The notes below the pieces were generated by a model. The model was not told where the DNA came from and made no database searches. It saw only the letters and a program-made list of their open reading frames with translations. This document shows positions 19,301-34,700 of a DNA stretch of 64,000 nt, piece after piece. The position numbers and the translations under genes are program-made. The stretch spans positions 17,099,795-17,163,794 of the forward strand of contig OZ026596.1 in assembly GCA_964020085.1 (NCBI GenBank). Reading direction: 5' to 3'. How positions within the stretch are numbered: the stretch's first letter is position 1; each line of letters begins with the position of its first letter. The stretch comes from Micromussa lordhowensis. Its lineage: Eukaryota; Cnidaria; Anthozoa; Scleractinia; Lobophylliidae.

Positions 19301-22300
19301 CAGCTGTTTTGTTTATATTGCGCCAACAATGAAAGCTGTTTTGTTTCTTGCGCTCCAACAATGACAGCTGTTTTGTTTATTTTGCGCCAACAATGACAGC
19401 TGTTTTGTTTATTTTGCGCCAACAATGACAGCTGTTTTGTTTATTTTGCGCCAACAATGACAGCGGTTTTGTTTATTTTGCGATCAAAATGACAGCTGTT
19501 TTGTTTATTTTTGCGCCAACCATGACAGCTGTTTTGTTTATTTTCTGCCAACAATGACAGCTGTTTTGTTTATTTCACGCCAACAATGAGAGCCTTTTTG
19601 TTTATGTTGCGCCAAAAATGACAGCTGTTTTGTTTATTTTGCGGCAACAATGACAGCTGTTTTGTTTATTTTGCTCCAACAATGACAGCTGTTTTGTATA
19701 TTTCGCCCCAACTATGACAGTTGTTTTGTTTATTTTGCGCCAACAATGACAGCTGTGTAGTTTATTTCGCGCCAACAATGACAGCTGTTTTGTTTATTTT
19801 GCGCCCCAACAATGACAGCTGTTTTGTTTATTTTGCGCCAACAATGAAAGCTGTTTTGTTTATTTTGCGCCAACAATGACAGCTGTTTTGTTTATTTTGC
19901 GCCAACAATGACAGCTGTTTTGTTTATTTCGCGCCAAGAATGACACCTGTTTTGTTTATTGCGCGCCAACAATGACAGGTGTTTCGTTTATTTTGCGCCG
20001 ACAATGACAGCTGTTTCCTTTATTTTACGCCAACAACGACAGCTGTTTTGTTTATTTTGCGCCGACAATGACAGCTGTTTAGTTTATTTCGCGCCAACAA
20101 TGACAGCTGTTTTGTTTATTTTGCGTCAGCAATGACAGCTGTTTTGTTTATTTTGCGCCAACAATGAAAGCTGTTTTGTTTACTTTGTGCCAACAATGAC
20201 AGCTGTTTTGTTTATTTTGCGCCAACAATGACAGCTGTTTTGTTTATTTCGTGCCAAGAATGACACCTGTTTTGTTTATTGCACGCCAACAATGACAGGT
20301 GTTTCGTTTATTTTGCGCCGACAATGACAGCTGTTTCCTTTATTTTGCGCCAACAATGAAAGCTGTTTTGTTTATTTTGCGCCGACAATGACAGCTGTTT
20401 TGTTTATTTTGCTCAAACAATGACAGATATTTTGTTTATTTTGCGCCAACAATGACAGCTGTTTTGTTTACTTCGCGCCAACAATGACAGTTGTTTTATT
20501 TATTTTGCACCAACAATGACAGCTGTTTTGTTTATTTCGCGCCAACAATGACAGCTGTTTTGTTTATTTTGCGCCGACAATGACAGCTGTTTTGTTTATT
20601 TCGCGCCAACAATGACAGCTGTTTTGTTTATTTCGTGCCAAGAATGACACCTGTTTTGTTTATTGCACGCCAACAATGACAGGTGTTTCGTTTATTTTGC
20701 GCCGACAATGACAGCTGTTTCCTTTATTTTGCGCCAACAATGAAAGCTGTTTTGTTTATTTTGCGCCGACAATGACAGCTGTTTTGTTTATTTCGCTCAA
20801 ACAATGACAGATATTTTGTTTATTTTGCGCCAACAATGACAGCTGTTTTGTTTATTTCGCGCCAACAATGACAGTTGTTTTATTTATTTTGCACCAACAA
20901 TGACAGCTGTTTTGTTTATTTCGCGCCAACAATGACAGCTGTTTTGTTTATTTTGCGCCGACAATGACAGCTGTTTTGTTTATTTTGCTCCAACAATGAC
21001 AGCTGTTTTGTTTATTTTGCGCCAACAATCACAGCTGTTTTGTTTATATTGCAACAACAATGACAGCTGTTTTGTTTATTTTGCGTCAACAATGACAGCT
21101 GTTTTGTTTAGTTTGCGCCAACAATAAAAGCTGTTTTCTTTATTTTGCGCTAACAATGACAGCAGTTTTGTTTATTTTGCGGCAACAATGACAGCTATTT
21201 TGTTTATTTCGTGCCAACAATGACAGCTGTTTTGTTTATATTGCGCCAACAATGAAAGCTGTTTTGTTTATTTTGCACCAACAATGACAGCTGTTTTGTT
21301 TATTTCGCCCCAACAATGACAGCTGTTTTGTTTATTTTGCGCCAACAATGACAGCTGTTTTGTTTATTTTGCGCCAACAATGACAGCTGTGTAGTTTATT
21401 TCGCGCCAACAATGACAGCTGTTTTGTTTATTTTGCGCCCCAACAATGACAGCTGTTTTGTTTATTTTGCGCCAACAATGAAAGCTGTTTTGTTTATTTT
21501 GCGCCAACAATGACAGCTGTTTTGTTTATTTTGCGCCAACAATGACAGCTGTTTTGTTTATTTCGCGCCAAGAATGACACCTGTTTTGTTTATTGCGCGC
21601 CAACAATGACAGGTGTTTCGTTTATTTTGCGCCGACAATGACAGCTGTTTCCTTTATTTTACGCCAACAACGACAGCTGTTTTGTTTATTTTGCGCCGAC
21701 AATGACAGCTGTTTAGTTTATTTCGCGCCAACAATGACAGCTGTTTTGTTTATTTTGCGTCAGCAATGACAGCTGTTTTGTTTATTTTGCGCCAACAATG
21801 AAAGCTGGTTTGTTTACTTTGTGCCAACAATGACAGCTGTTTTGTTTATTTTGCGCCAACAATGACAGCTGTTTTGTTTATTTCGTGCCAAGAATGACAC
21901 CTGTTTTGTTTATTGCACGCCAACAATGACAGGTGTTTCGTTTATTTTGCGCCGACAATGACAGCTGTTTCCTTTATTTTGCGCCAACAATGAAAGCTGT
22001 TTTGTTTATTTTGCGCCGACAATGACAGCTGTTTTGTTTATTTCGCTCAAACAATGACAGATATTTTGTTTATTTTGCGCCAACAATGACAGCTGTTTTG
22101 TTTATTTCGCGCCAACAATGACAGTTGTTTTATTTATTTTGCACCAACAATGACAGCTGTTTTGTTTATTTTGCGCCAACAATGAAAGCTGTTTCCTTTA
22201 TTTTGCGCCACCAATGACAGCTGTTTTGTTTATTTTGCGCCAACAATGACAGCTGTTTTGTTTATTTCGCCCCAACAATGACAGCTGTTTTGTTTATTTT

Positions 22301-25300
22301 GTGCCAACAATGACAGCTGTTTTGTTTATTTTGCGCCAACAATGACAGCTGTTTTGTTTATTTTGCGCCCCAACAATGACAGCTGTTATAATTATTTTGC
22401 GCAAACAATGACAGCTGTTTTGTTTATATTGCACCAACAATGACAGCTGTTTTGTTTATTTTGCCCCAACAATGACAGCTGTTTTGTTTATTTTGCACCA
22501 ACAATGACAGCTGTTTTGTTTATTTTGTGCCAACAATGACAGCTGTTTTGTTTATTTTGCGCAACAATGACAGCTGTTATGTTTATTTTGCGCCAACAAT
22601 GACAGCTGTTTTGTTTATTTTGCGCCACCCATCACAGCTATTTTGTTTATTTTGCGCCAACAATGACAGCTGTTTTGTTTATTTCGCGCCAACAATGACA
22701 GCTGTTTTGTTTATTTTGCGCCAACAATGACAGGTGTTTTGTTTGTTTCGCCCCAACAATGACAGCTGTTTTGTTTATTTTGCGCCAACAAGGACAGCTG
22801 TTTTGTTTATTTTGCCCAACAATCACAGCTGTTGTGTTTATTTTGCGCCAACAATGACAGCTGTTTTGTTTATTTTGCGCCAACAATGACAGCGGTTTTG
22901 TTTATTTTGCGATTAAAATGACAGCTGTTTTGTTTATTTTGCGCCAAACATCACAGGTGTTTTGTTTATTTTCTGCCAACAATGACAGCTGTTTTGTTTA
23001 TTTCACGGCAACAATGAGAGCTTTTTTGTTTATTTTGCGCCAACAATGACAGGTGTTTTGTTTATTTTGCGGCAACAAAGACAGCTGTTTTGTTTATTTT
23101 GCTCCAACAATGACAGCTGTTTTGTATATTTCGCCCCAACTATGACAGTAGTTTTGTTTATTTTGCGGCAAGAATGACAGCTGTTTTGTTTATTTTGCGC
23201 CAACAATGACAGCTGTTTTGTTTATTTTCCGCCAACAATGACAGCTGTTTTGTTTATTTTGCCCAACAATCACAGCTGTTGTGTTTATTTTGCGCCAACA
23301 ATGATAGTTGTTTTGTTTATTTTGCGCCAACAATGACAGCTGTTTTGTTTATTTCGCGCCAGCAATGACAGCTGTTTTGTTTATTTTGCGCCAACAATGA
23401 CAGCTGTTTTGTTTATTTTGCGCAACAATGACAGCGGTTTTGTTTATTTTGCGATCACAATGAAAGCTATTTCGTTTATTTTGCGCCGACAATGACAGCT
23501 GTTTTGTTTATTTTGCGCCAACAATGACAGCTGTTTTGTTTGTTTCGCCCCAACAATGACAGCTGTCTTGTTTATTTTGCGCCAACAATGACAGCTGTTT
23601 TGTTTATATTGCGCCAACAATGTCAGCTGTTTTGTTTCTTGCGCTCCAACAATGACAGCTGTTTTGTTTATTTTGCGCCAACAATGACAGCTGTTTTGTT
23701 TATTTTGCGCCAACAATGACAGCGGTTTTGTTTATTTTGCGATCAAAATGACAGCTGTTTTGTTTATATTGCGCCAACAATGAAAGCTGTTTTGTTTCTT
23801 GCGCTCCAACAATGACAGCTGTTTTGTTTATTTTGCGCCAACAATGACAGCTGTTTTGTTTATTTTGCGCCAACAATGACAGCTGTTTTGTTTATTTTGC
23901 GCCAACAATGACAGCGGTTTTGTTTATTTTGCGATCAAAATGACAGCTGTTTTGTTTATTTTTGCGCCAACCATGACAGCTGTTTTGTTTATTTTCTGCC
24001 AACAATGACAGCTGTTTTGTTTATTTCACGCCAACAATGAGAGCCTTTTTGTTTATGTTGCGCCAAAAATGACAGCTGTTTTGTTTATTTTGCGGCAACA
24101 ATGACAGCTGTTTTGTTTATTTTGCTCCAACAATGACAGCTGTTTTGTATATTTCGCCCCAACTATGACAGTTGTTTTGTTTATTTTGCGCCAACAATGA
24201 CAGCTGTGTAGTTTATTTCGCGCCAACAATGACAGCTGTTTTGTTTATTTTGCTGCAACAATGACAGCTGTTTTGTTTATTTTGCGCCAACAATGAAAGC
24301 TGTTTTGTTTATTTTGCGCCAACAATGACAGCTGTTTTGTTTATTTTGCGCCAACAATGACAGCTGTTTTGTTTATTTCGCGCCAAGAATGACACCTGTT
24401 TTGTTTATTGCGCGCCAACAATGACAGGTGTTTCGTTTATTTTGCGCCGACAATGACAGCTGTTTCCTTTATTTTACGCCAACAACGACAGCTGTTTTGT
24501 TTATTTTGCGCCGACAATGACAGCTGTTTAGTTTATTTCGCGCCAACAATGACAGCTGTTTTGTTTATTTTGCGTCAGCAATGACAGCTGTTTTGTTTAT
24601 TTTGCGCCAACAATGAAAGCTGTTTTGTTTACTTTGTGCCAACAATGACAGCTGTTTTGTTTATTTTGCGCCAACAATGACAGCTGTTTTGTTTATTTCG
24701 TGCCAAGAATGACACCTGTTTTGTTTATTGCACGCCAACAATGACAGGTGTTTCGTTTATTTTGCGCCGACAATGACAGCTGTTTCCTTTATTTTGCGCC
24801 AACAATGAAAGCTGTTTTGTTTATTTTGCGCCGACAATGACAGCTGTTTTGTTTATTTCGCTCAAACAATGACAGATATTTTGTTTATTTTGCGCCAACA
24901 ATGACAGCTGTTTTGTTTACTTCGCGCCAACAATGACAGTTGTTTTATTTATTTTGCACCAACAATGACAGCTGTTTTGTTTATTTCGCGCCAACAATGA
25001 CAGCTGTTTTGTTTATTTTGCGCCGACAATGACAGCTGTTTTGTTTATTTCGCGCCAACAATGACAGCTGTTTTGTTTATTTCGTGCCAAGAATGACACC
25101 TGTTTTGTTTATTGCACGCCAACAATGACAGGTGTTTCGTTTATTTTGCGCCGACAATGACAGCTGTTTCCTTTATTTTGCGCCAACAATGAAAGCTGTT
25201 TTGTTTATTTTGCGCCGACAATGACAGCTGTTTTGTTTATTTCGCTCAAACAATGACAGATATTTTGTTTATTTTGCGCCAACAATGACAGCTGTTTTGT

Positions 25301-25790
25301 TTATTTCGCGCCAACAATGACAGTTGTTTTATTTATTTTGCACCAACAATGACAGCTGTTTTGTTTATTTCGCGCCAACAATGACAGCTGTTTTGTTTAT
25401 TTTGCGCCGACAATGACAGCTGTTTTGTTTATTTCGCGCCAACAATGACAGCTGTTTTGTTTATTTTGCGTCAACAATGACAGCTGTTTTGTTTATTTTG
25501 CGCCAACAATAAAAGCTGTTTTCTTTATTTTGCGCCAACAATGACAGCAGTTTTGTTTATTTTGCGCCAACAATGACAGCTATTTTGTTTATTTCGTGCC
25601 AACAATGACAGCTGTTTTGTTTATATTGCGCCAACAATGAAAGCTGTTTTGTTTATTTTGCACCAACAATGACAGCTGTTTTGTTTATTTCGCCCCAACA
25701 ATGACAGCTGTTTTGTTTATTTTGCGCCAACAATGACAGCTGTTTTGTTTATTTTGCGCCAACAATGACAGCTGTTTTGTTTATTTTGCT
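16920..25790 (+). repeat. 4,451-bp tandem duplication
   Basis: Marker variants repeat at a 4,451-bp offset: AGCTGTGTAGTTTATTTCG at about 16938 and 21389, and again at 19755 and 24206; the block at 18076 recurs at 22527. Copy one is about 16,920-21,370 and copy two about 21,371-25,790. Only small differences were seen, such as GCGCCCC against GCTGC near 24252. Inside each copy a 2,817-bp repeat step is visible, so the duplication is nested on an older one. Confidence 0.85.
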
Positions 25791-28700
25791 CCAACAATGA
25801 CAGCTGTTTTGTTTATTTTGCGCCAACAATCACAGCTGTTTTGTTTATATTGCAACAACAATGACAGCTGTTTTGTTTATTTTGCGTCAACAATGACAGC
25901 TGTTTTGTTTAGTTTGCGCCAACAATAAAAGCTGTTTTCTTTATTTTGCGCTAACAATGACAGCAGTTTTGTTTATTTTGCGGCAACAATGACAGCTATT
26001 TTGTTTATTTCGTGCCAACAATGACAGCTGTTTTGTTTATATTGCGCCAACAATGAAAGCTGTTTTGTTTATTTTGCACCAACAATGACAGCTGTTTTGT
26101 TTATTTCGCCCCAACAATGACAGCTGTTTTGTTTATTTTGCGCCAACAATGACAGCTGTTTTGTTTATTTTGCGCCAACAATGACAGCTGTTTTGTTTAT
26201 TTTGCTCCAACAATGACAGCTGTTTTGTTTATTTTGCGCCAACAATCACAGCTGTTTTGTTTATATTGCAACAACAATGACAGCTGTTTTGTTTATTTTG
26301 CGTCAACAATGACAGCTGTTTTGTTTAGTTTGCACCAACAATGACAGCTGTTTTGTTTAATTTGCGCCAACAATGACAGCTGTTTTGTTTATTTCGCGCC
26401 AACAATGACAGCTGTTTTGTTTAATTTGCGCCAACAACGACAGCTGTTTTGTTTATTTTGGGCCAACAATAACAGCTGTTTTGTTTGTTTTGCGCCAACA
26501 ATGACAGCTGTTTTGTTTATTTTGCGCCAACAATGTCAGCTGTTTTGTTTATTTTGCGCAAACAATGACAGCGGTTTTGTTTATTTTGCGCAACAATGAC
26601 AGCGGTTTTGTTTATTTTGCGATCACAATGAAAGCTATTTCGTTTATTTTGCGCCGACAATGACAGCTGTTTTGTTTATTTTGCGCCAACAATGACAGCT
26701 GTTTTGTTTGTTTCGCCCCAACAATGACAGCTGTTTTGTTTATTTTGCGCCAACAATGACAGTTGTTTTGTTTATATTGCGCCAACAATGACAGCTGTTT
26801 TGTTTCTTGCGCTCCAACAATGACAGCTGTTTTGTTTATAATGCGCCAACAATGACAGCTGTTTTGTTTATTTTGCGCCAACAATGACAGCTGTTTTGTT
26901 TATTTTGCGCCAACAATGACAGCGGTTTTGTTTATTTTGCAATCAAAATGACAGCTGTTTTGTTTATTTTGCGCCAACCATGACAGCTGTTTTGTTTATT
27001 TTCTGCCAACAATGACAGCGGTTTTGTTTATTTCACGCCAACAATGAGAGCTTTTTTGTTTATTTTGCGCCAACAATGACAGCGGTTTTGTTTATTTTGC
27101 GATCAAAATGACAGCTGTTTTGTTTATTTTGCGCCAACCATGACAGCTGTTTTGTTTATTTTCTGCCAACAATGACAGCTGTTTTGTTTATTTCACGCCA
27201 ACAATCAGAGCTTTTTTGTTTATTTTGCGCCAACAATGACAGCTGTTTTGTTTATTTTGCTCCAACAATGACAGCTGCTTTGTATATTTCGCCCCAACTA
27301 TGACAGTTGTTTTGTTTATTTTGCGCCAACAATGACAGCTGTTTAGTTTGTTTCGCGCCAACAATGACAGCTGTTTTGTTTATTTTGCGCCCAACAATGA
27401 CAGCTGTTTTGTTTATTTTGCGCCAATAATGAAAGCTGTTTTGTTTATTTTGCGCCAACAATAAAAGCTGTTTTCTTTATTTTGCGCCAACAATGACAGC
27501 TATTTTGTTTATTTCGTGCCAACAATGACAGCTGTTTTGTTTATATTGCGCCAACAATGAAAGCTGTTTTGTTTCTTGCGCTCCAACAATGACAGCTGTT
27601 TTGTTTATTTTGCGCCAACAATGACAGCTGTTTTGTTTATTTTGCGCCAACAATGACAGCTGTTTTGTTTATTTTGCGCCAACAATGACAGCGGTTTTGT
27701 TTATTTTGCGATCAAAATGACAGCTGTTTTGTTTATTTTTGCGCCAACCATGACAGCTGTTTTGTTTATTTTCTGCCAACAATGACAGCTGTTTTGTTTA
27801 TTTCACGCCAACAATGAGAGCTTTTTTGTTTATGTTGCGCCAAAAATGACAGCTGTTTTGTTTATTTTGCGGCAACAATGACAGCTGTTTTGTTTATTTT
27901 GCTCCAACAATGACAGCTGTTTTGTATATTTCGCCCCAACTATGACAGTTCTTTTGTTTATTTTGCGCCAACAATGACAGCTGTGTAGTTTATTTCGCGC
28001 CAACAATGACAGCTATTTTGTTTATTTTGCGCCCCAACAATGACAGCTGTTTTGTTTATTTTGCGCCAACAATGAAAGCTGTTTTGTTTATTTTGCGCCA
28101 ACAATGACAGCTGTTTTGTTTGTTTTGCCCCAACAATGACAGCTGTTTTGTTTATTTTGCGCCAACAATGACAGTTGTTTTGTTTATATTGCGCCAACAA
28201 TGACAGCTGTTTTGTTTCTTGCGCTCCAACAATGACAGCTGTTTTGTTTATAATGCGCCAACAATGACAGCTGTTTTGTTTATTTTGCGCCAACAATGAC
28301 AGCTGTTTTGTTTATTTTGCGCCAACAATGACAGCGGTTTTGTTTATTTTGCAATCAAAATGACAGCTGTTTTGTTTATTTTGCGCCAACCATGACAGCT
28401 GTTTTGTTTATTTTCTGCCAACAATGACAGCGGTTTTGTTTATTTCACGCCAACAATGAGAGCTTTTTTGTTTATTTTGCGCCAACAATGACAGCGGTTT
28501 TGTTTATTTTGCGATCAAAATGACAGCTGTTTTGTTTATTTTGCGCCAACCATGACAGCTGTTTTGTTTATTTTCTGCCAACAATGACAGCTGTTTTGTT
28601 TATTTCACGCCAACAATCAGAGCTTTTTTGTTTATTTTGCGCCAACAATGACAGCTGTTTTGTTTATTTTGCTCCAACAATGACAGCTGCTTTGTATATT

Positions 28701-31700
28701 TCGCCCCAACTATGACAGTTGTTTTGTTTATTTTGCGGCAACAATGACAGCTGTTTTGTTTATTTTGCGCCGACAATGACAGCTGTTTTGTTTATTTTGC
28801 GTCAACAATGACAGCTGTTTTGTTTATTTTGCGCCAACAATGACAGCTATTTTGTTTATTTTGCGCCAACAATAAAAGCTGTTTTCTTTATATTGCGCCA
28901 ACAATGAAAGCTGTTTTGTTTCTTGCGCTCCAACAATGACAGCTGTTTTGTTTATTTTGCGCCAACAATGACAGCTGTTTTGTTTATTTTGCGCCAAAAA
29001 TGACAGCGGTTTTGTTTATTTTGCGATCAAAATGACAGCTGTTTTGTTTATTTTTGCGCCAACCATGACAGCTGTTTTGTTTATTTTCTGCCAACAATGA
29101 CAGCTGTTTTGTTTATTTCACGCCAACAATGAGAGCTTTTTTGTTTATGTTGCGCCAAAAATGACAGCTGTTTTGTTTATTTTGCGGCAACAATGACAGC
29201 TGTTTTGTTTATTTTGCTCCAACAATGACAGCTGTTTTGTATATTTCGCCCCAACTATGACGGTTGTTTTGTTTATTTTGCGCCAACAATGACAGCTGTG
29301 TAGTTTATTTCGCGCCAACAATGACAGCTGTTTTGTTTATTTTGCGCCCCAACAATGACAGCTGTTTTGTTTATTTTGCGCCAACAATGAAAGCTGTTTT
29401 GTTTATTTTGCGCCAACAATGACAGCTGTTTTGTTTATTTTGCGCCAACAATGACAGCTGTTTTGTTTATTTCGCGCCAAGAATGACACCTGTTTTGTTT
29501 ATTGCGCGCCAACAATGACAGGTGTTTCGTTTATTTTGCGCCGACAATGACAGCTGTTTCCTTTATTTTACGCCAACAACGACAGCTGTTTTGTTTAATT
29601 TGCGCCGACAATGACAGCTGTTTAGTTTATTTCGCGCCAACAATGACAGCTGTTTTGTTTATTTTGCGTCAGCAATGACAGCTGTTTTGTTTATTTTGCG
29701 CCAACAATGAAAGCTGTTTTGTTTACTTTGTGCCAACAATGACAGCTGTTTTGTTTATTTTGCGCCAACAATGACAGCTGTTTTGTTTATTTCGTGCCAA
29801 GAATGACACCTGTTTTGTTTATTGCACGCCAACAATGACAGGTGTTTCGTTTATTTTGCACCGACAATGACAGCTGTTTCCTTTATTTTGCGCCAACAAT
29901 GAAAGCTGTTTTGTTTATTTTGCGCCGACAATGACAGCTGTTTTGTTTATTTCGCTCAAACAATGACAGATATTTTGTTTATTTTGCGCCAACAATGACA
30001 GCTGTTTTGTTTATTTCGCGCCAACAATGACAGTTGTTTTATTTATTTTGCACCAACAATGACAGCTGTTTTGTTTATTTTGCGCCAACAATGAAAGCTG
30101 TTTCCTTTATTTTGCGCCACCAATGACAGCTGTTTTGTTTATTTTGCGCCAACAATGACAGCTGTTTTGTTTATTTCGCCCCAACAATGACAGCTGTTTT
30201 GTTTATTTTGTGCCAACAATGACAGCTGTTTTGTTTATTTTGCGCCAACAATGACAGCTGTTTTGTTTATTTTGCGCCCCAACAATGACAGCTGTTATAA
30301 TTATTTTGCGCAAACAATGACAGCTGTTTTGTTTATATTGCACCAACAATGACAGCTGTTTTGTTTATTTTGCCCCAACAATGACAGCTGTTTTGTTTAT
30401 TTTGCACCAACAATGACAGCTGTTTTGTTTATTTTGTGCCAACAATGACAGCTGTTTTGTTTATTTTGCGCAACAATGACAGCTGTTATGTTTATTTTGC
30501 GCCAACAATGACAGCTGTTTTGTTTATTTTGCGCCACCCATCACAGCTATTTTGTTTATTTTGCGCCAACAATGACAGCTGTTTTGTTTATTTCGCGCCA
30601 ACAATGACAGCTGTTTTGTTTATTTTGCGCCAACAATGACAGGTGTTTTGTTTGTTTCGCCCCAACAATGACAGCTGTTTTGTTTATTTTGCGCCAACAA
30701 GGACAGCTGTTTTGTTTATTTTGCCCAACAATCACAGCTGTTTTGTTTATTTTGCGCCAACAATGACAGCTGTTTTGTTTATTTTGCGCCAACAATGACA
30801 GCGGTTTTGTTTATTTTGCGATTAAAATGACAGCTGTTTTGTTTATTTTGCGCCAAACATCACAGGTGTTTTGTTTATTTTCTGCCAACAATGACAGCTG
30901 TTTTGTTTATTTCACGCCAACAATGAGAGCTTTTTTGTTTATTTTGCGCCAACAATGACAGGTGTTTTGTTTATTTTGCGGCAACAAAGACAGCTGTTTT
31001 GTTTATTTTGCTCCAACAATGACAGCTGTTTTGTATATTTCGCCCCAACTATGACAGTAGTTTTGTTTATTTTGCGGCAAGAATGACAGCTGTTTTGTTT
31101 ATTTTGCGCCAACAATGACAGCTGTTTTGTTTATTTTCCGCCAACAATGACAGCTGTTTTGTTTATTTTGCCCAACAATCACAGCTGTTGTGTTTATTTT
31201 GCGCCAACAATGATAGGTTTTTGTTTATTTTGCGCCAACAATGACAGCTGTTTTGTTTATTTCGCGCCAGCAATGACAGCTGTTTTGTTTATTTTGCGCC
31301 AACAATGACAGCTGTTTTGTTTATTTTGCGCAACAATGACAGCGGTTTTGTTTATTTTGCGATCACAATGAAAGCTATTTCGTTTATTTTGCGCCGACAA
31401 TGACAGCTGTTTTGTTTATTTTGCGCCAACAATGACAGCTGTTTTGTTTGTTTTGCCCCAACAATGACAGCTGTCTTGTTTATTTTGCGCCAACAATGAC
31501 AGCTGTTTTGTTTATATTGCGCCAACAATGACAGCTGTTTTGTTTCTTGCGCTCCAACAATGACAGCTGTTTTGTTTATTTTGCGCCAACAATGACAGCT
31601 GTTTTGTTTATTTTGCGCCAACAATGACAGCGGTTTTGTTTATTTTGCGATCAAAATGACAGCTGTTTTGTTTATATTGCGCCAACAATGAAAGCTGTTT

Positions 31701-34700
31701 TGTTTCTTGCGCTCCAACAATGACAGCTGTTTTGTTTATTTTGCGCCAACAATGACAGCTGTTTTGTTTATTTTGCGCCAACAATGACAGCTGTTTTGTT
31801 TATTTTGTGCCAACAATGACAGCTGTTTTGTTTATTTTGCGCCCCAACAATGACAGCTGTTTTGTTTATTTTGCGCCAACAATGAAAGCTGTTTTGTTTA
31901 TTTTGCGCCAACAATGACAGCTGTTTTGTTTATTTTGCGCCAACAATGACAGCTGTTTTGTTTATTTCGCGCCAAGAATGACACCTGTTTTGTTTATTGC
32001 GCGCCAACAATGACAGGTGTTTCGTTTATTTTGCGCCGACAATGACAGCTGTTTCCTTTATTTTACGCCAACAACGACAGCTGTTTTGTTTATTTTGCGC
32101 CGACAATGACAGCTGTTTAGTTTATTTCGCGCCAACAATGACAGCTGTTTTGTTAATTTTGCGTCAGCAATGACAGCTGTTTTGTTTATTTTGCGCCAAC
32201 AATGAAAGCTGTTTTTTTACTTTGTGCCAACAATGACAGCTGTTTTGTTTATTTTGCGCCAACAATGACAGCTGTTTTGTTTATTTCGTGCCAAGAATGA
32301 CACCTGTTTTGTTTATTGCACGCCAACAATGACAGGTGTTTCGTTTATTTTGCGCCGACAATGACAGCTGTTTCCTTTATTTTGCGCCAACAATGAAAGC
32401 TGTTTTGTTTATTTTGCGCCGACAATGACAGCTGTTTTGTTTATTTCGCTCAAACAATGACAGATATTTTGTTTATTTTGCGCCAACAATGACAGCTGTT
32501 TTGTTTACTTCGCGCCAACAATGACAGTTGTTTTATTTATTTTGCACCAACAATGACAGCTGTTTTGTTTATTTCGCGCCAACAATGACAGCTGTTTTGT
32601 TTATTTTGCGCCGACAATGACAGCTGTTTTGTTTATTTCGCGCCAACAATGACAGCTGTTTTGTTTATTTCGTGCCAAGAATGACACCTGTTTTGTTTAT
32701 TGCACGCCAACAATGACAGGTGTTTCGTTTATTTTGCGCCGACAATGACAGCTGTTTCCTTTATTTTGCGCCAACAATGAAAGCTGTTTTGTTTATTTTG
32801 CGCCGACAATGACAGCTGTTTTGTTTATTTCGCTCAAACAATGACAGATATTTTGTTTATTTTGCGCCAACAATGACAGCTGTTTTGTTTATTTCGCTCA
32901 AACAATGACAGATATTTTGTTTATTTTGCGCCAACAATGACAGCTGTTTTGTTTATTTCGCGCAACAATGACAGTTGTTTTATTTATTTTGCACCAACAA
33001 TGACAGCTGTTTTGTTTATTTCGCGCCAACAATGACAGCTGTTTTGTTTATTTTGCGCCGACAATGACAGCTGTTTTGTTTATTTCGCGCCAACAATGAC
33101 AGCTGTTTTGTTTATTTTGCGTCAACAATGACAGCTGTTTTTTTTATTTTGCGCCAACAATAAAAGCTGTTTTCTTTATTTTGCGCCAACAATGACAGCA
33201 GTTTTGTTTATTTTGCGCCAACAATGACAGCTATTTTGTTTATTTCGTGCCAACAATGACAGCTGTTTTGTTTATATTGCGCCAACAATGAAAGCTGTTT
33301 TGTTTATTTTGCACCAACAATGACAGCTGTTTTGTTTATTTCGCCCCAACAATGACAGCTGTTTTGTTTATTTTGCGCCAACAATGACAGCTGTTTTGTT
33401 TATTTTGCGCCAACAATGACAGCTGTTTTGTTTATTTTGCTCCAACAATGACAGCTGTTTTGTTTATTTTGCGCCAACAATCACAGCTGTTTTGTTTATA
33501 TTGCAACAACAATGACAGCTGTTTTGTTTATTTTGCGTCAACAATGACAGCTGTTTTGTTTAGTTTGCGCCAACAATAAAAGCTGTTTTCTTTATTTTGC
33601 GCTAACAATGACAGCAGTTTTGTTTATTTTGCGGCAACAATGACAGCTATTTTGTTTATTTCGTGCCAACAATGACAGCTGTTTTGTTTATATTGCGCCA
33701 ACAATGAAAGCTGTTTTGTTTATTTTGCACCAACAATGACAGCTGTTTTGTTTATTTCGCCCCAACAATGACAGCTGTTTTGTTTATTTTGCGCCAACAA
33801 TGACAGCTGTTTTGTTTATTTTGCGCCAACAATGACAGCTGTTTTGTTTATTTTGCTCCAACAATGACAGCTGTTTTGTTTATTTTGCGCCAACAATCAC
33901 AGCTGTTTTGTTTATATTGCAACAACAATGACAGCTGTTTTGTTTATTTTGCGTCAACAATGACAGCTGTTTTGTTTAGTTTGCACCAACAATAAAAGCT
34001 GTTTTCTTTATTTTGCGCTAACAATGACAGCAGTTTTGTTTATTTTGCGCCAACAATGACAGCTGTTTTGTTTATTTCGCGCCAACAATGACAGCTGTTT
34101 TGTTTAATTTGCGCCAACAACGACAGCTGTTTTGTTTATTTTGCGCCAACAATAACAGCTGTTTTGTTTGTTTTGCGCCAACAATGACAGCTGTTTTGTT
34201 TATTTTGCGCCAACAATGTCAGCTGTTTTGTTTATTTTGCGCAAACAATGACAGCGGTTTTGTTTATTTTGCGCAACAATGACAGCGGTTTTGTTTATTT
34301 TGCGATCACCATGAAAGCTATTTCGTTTATTTTGCGCCGACAATGACAGCTGTTTTGTTTATTTTGCGCCAACAATGACAGCTGTTTTGTTTGTTTCGCC
34401 CCAACAATGACAGCTGTTTTGTTTATTTTGCGCCAACAATGACAGTTGTTTTGTTTATATTGCGCCAACAATGACAGCTGTTTTGTTTCTTGCGCTCCAA
34501 CAATGACAGCTGTTTTGTTTATAATGCGCCAACAATGACAGCTGTTTTGTTTATTTTGCGCCAACAATGACAGCTGTTTTGTTTATTTTGCGCCAACAAT
34601 GACAGCGGTTTTGTTTATTTTGCAATCAAAATGACAGCTGTTTTGTTTATTTTGCGCCAACCATGACAGCTGTTTTGTTTATTTTCTGCCAACAATGACA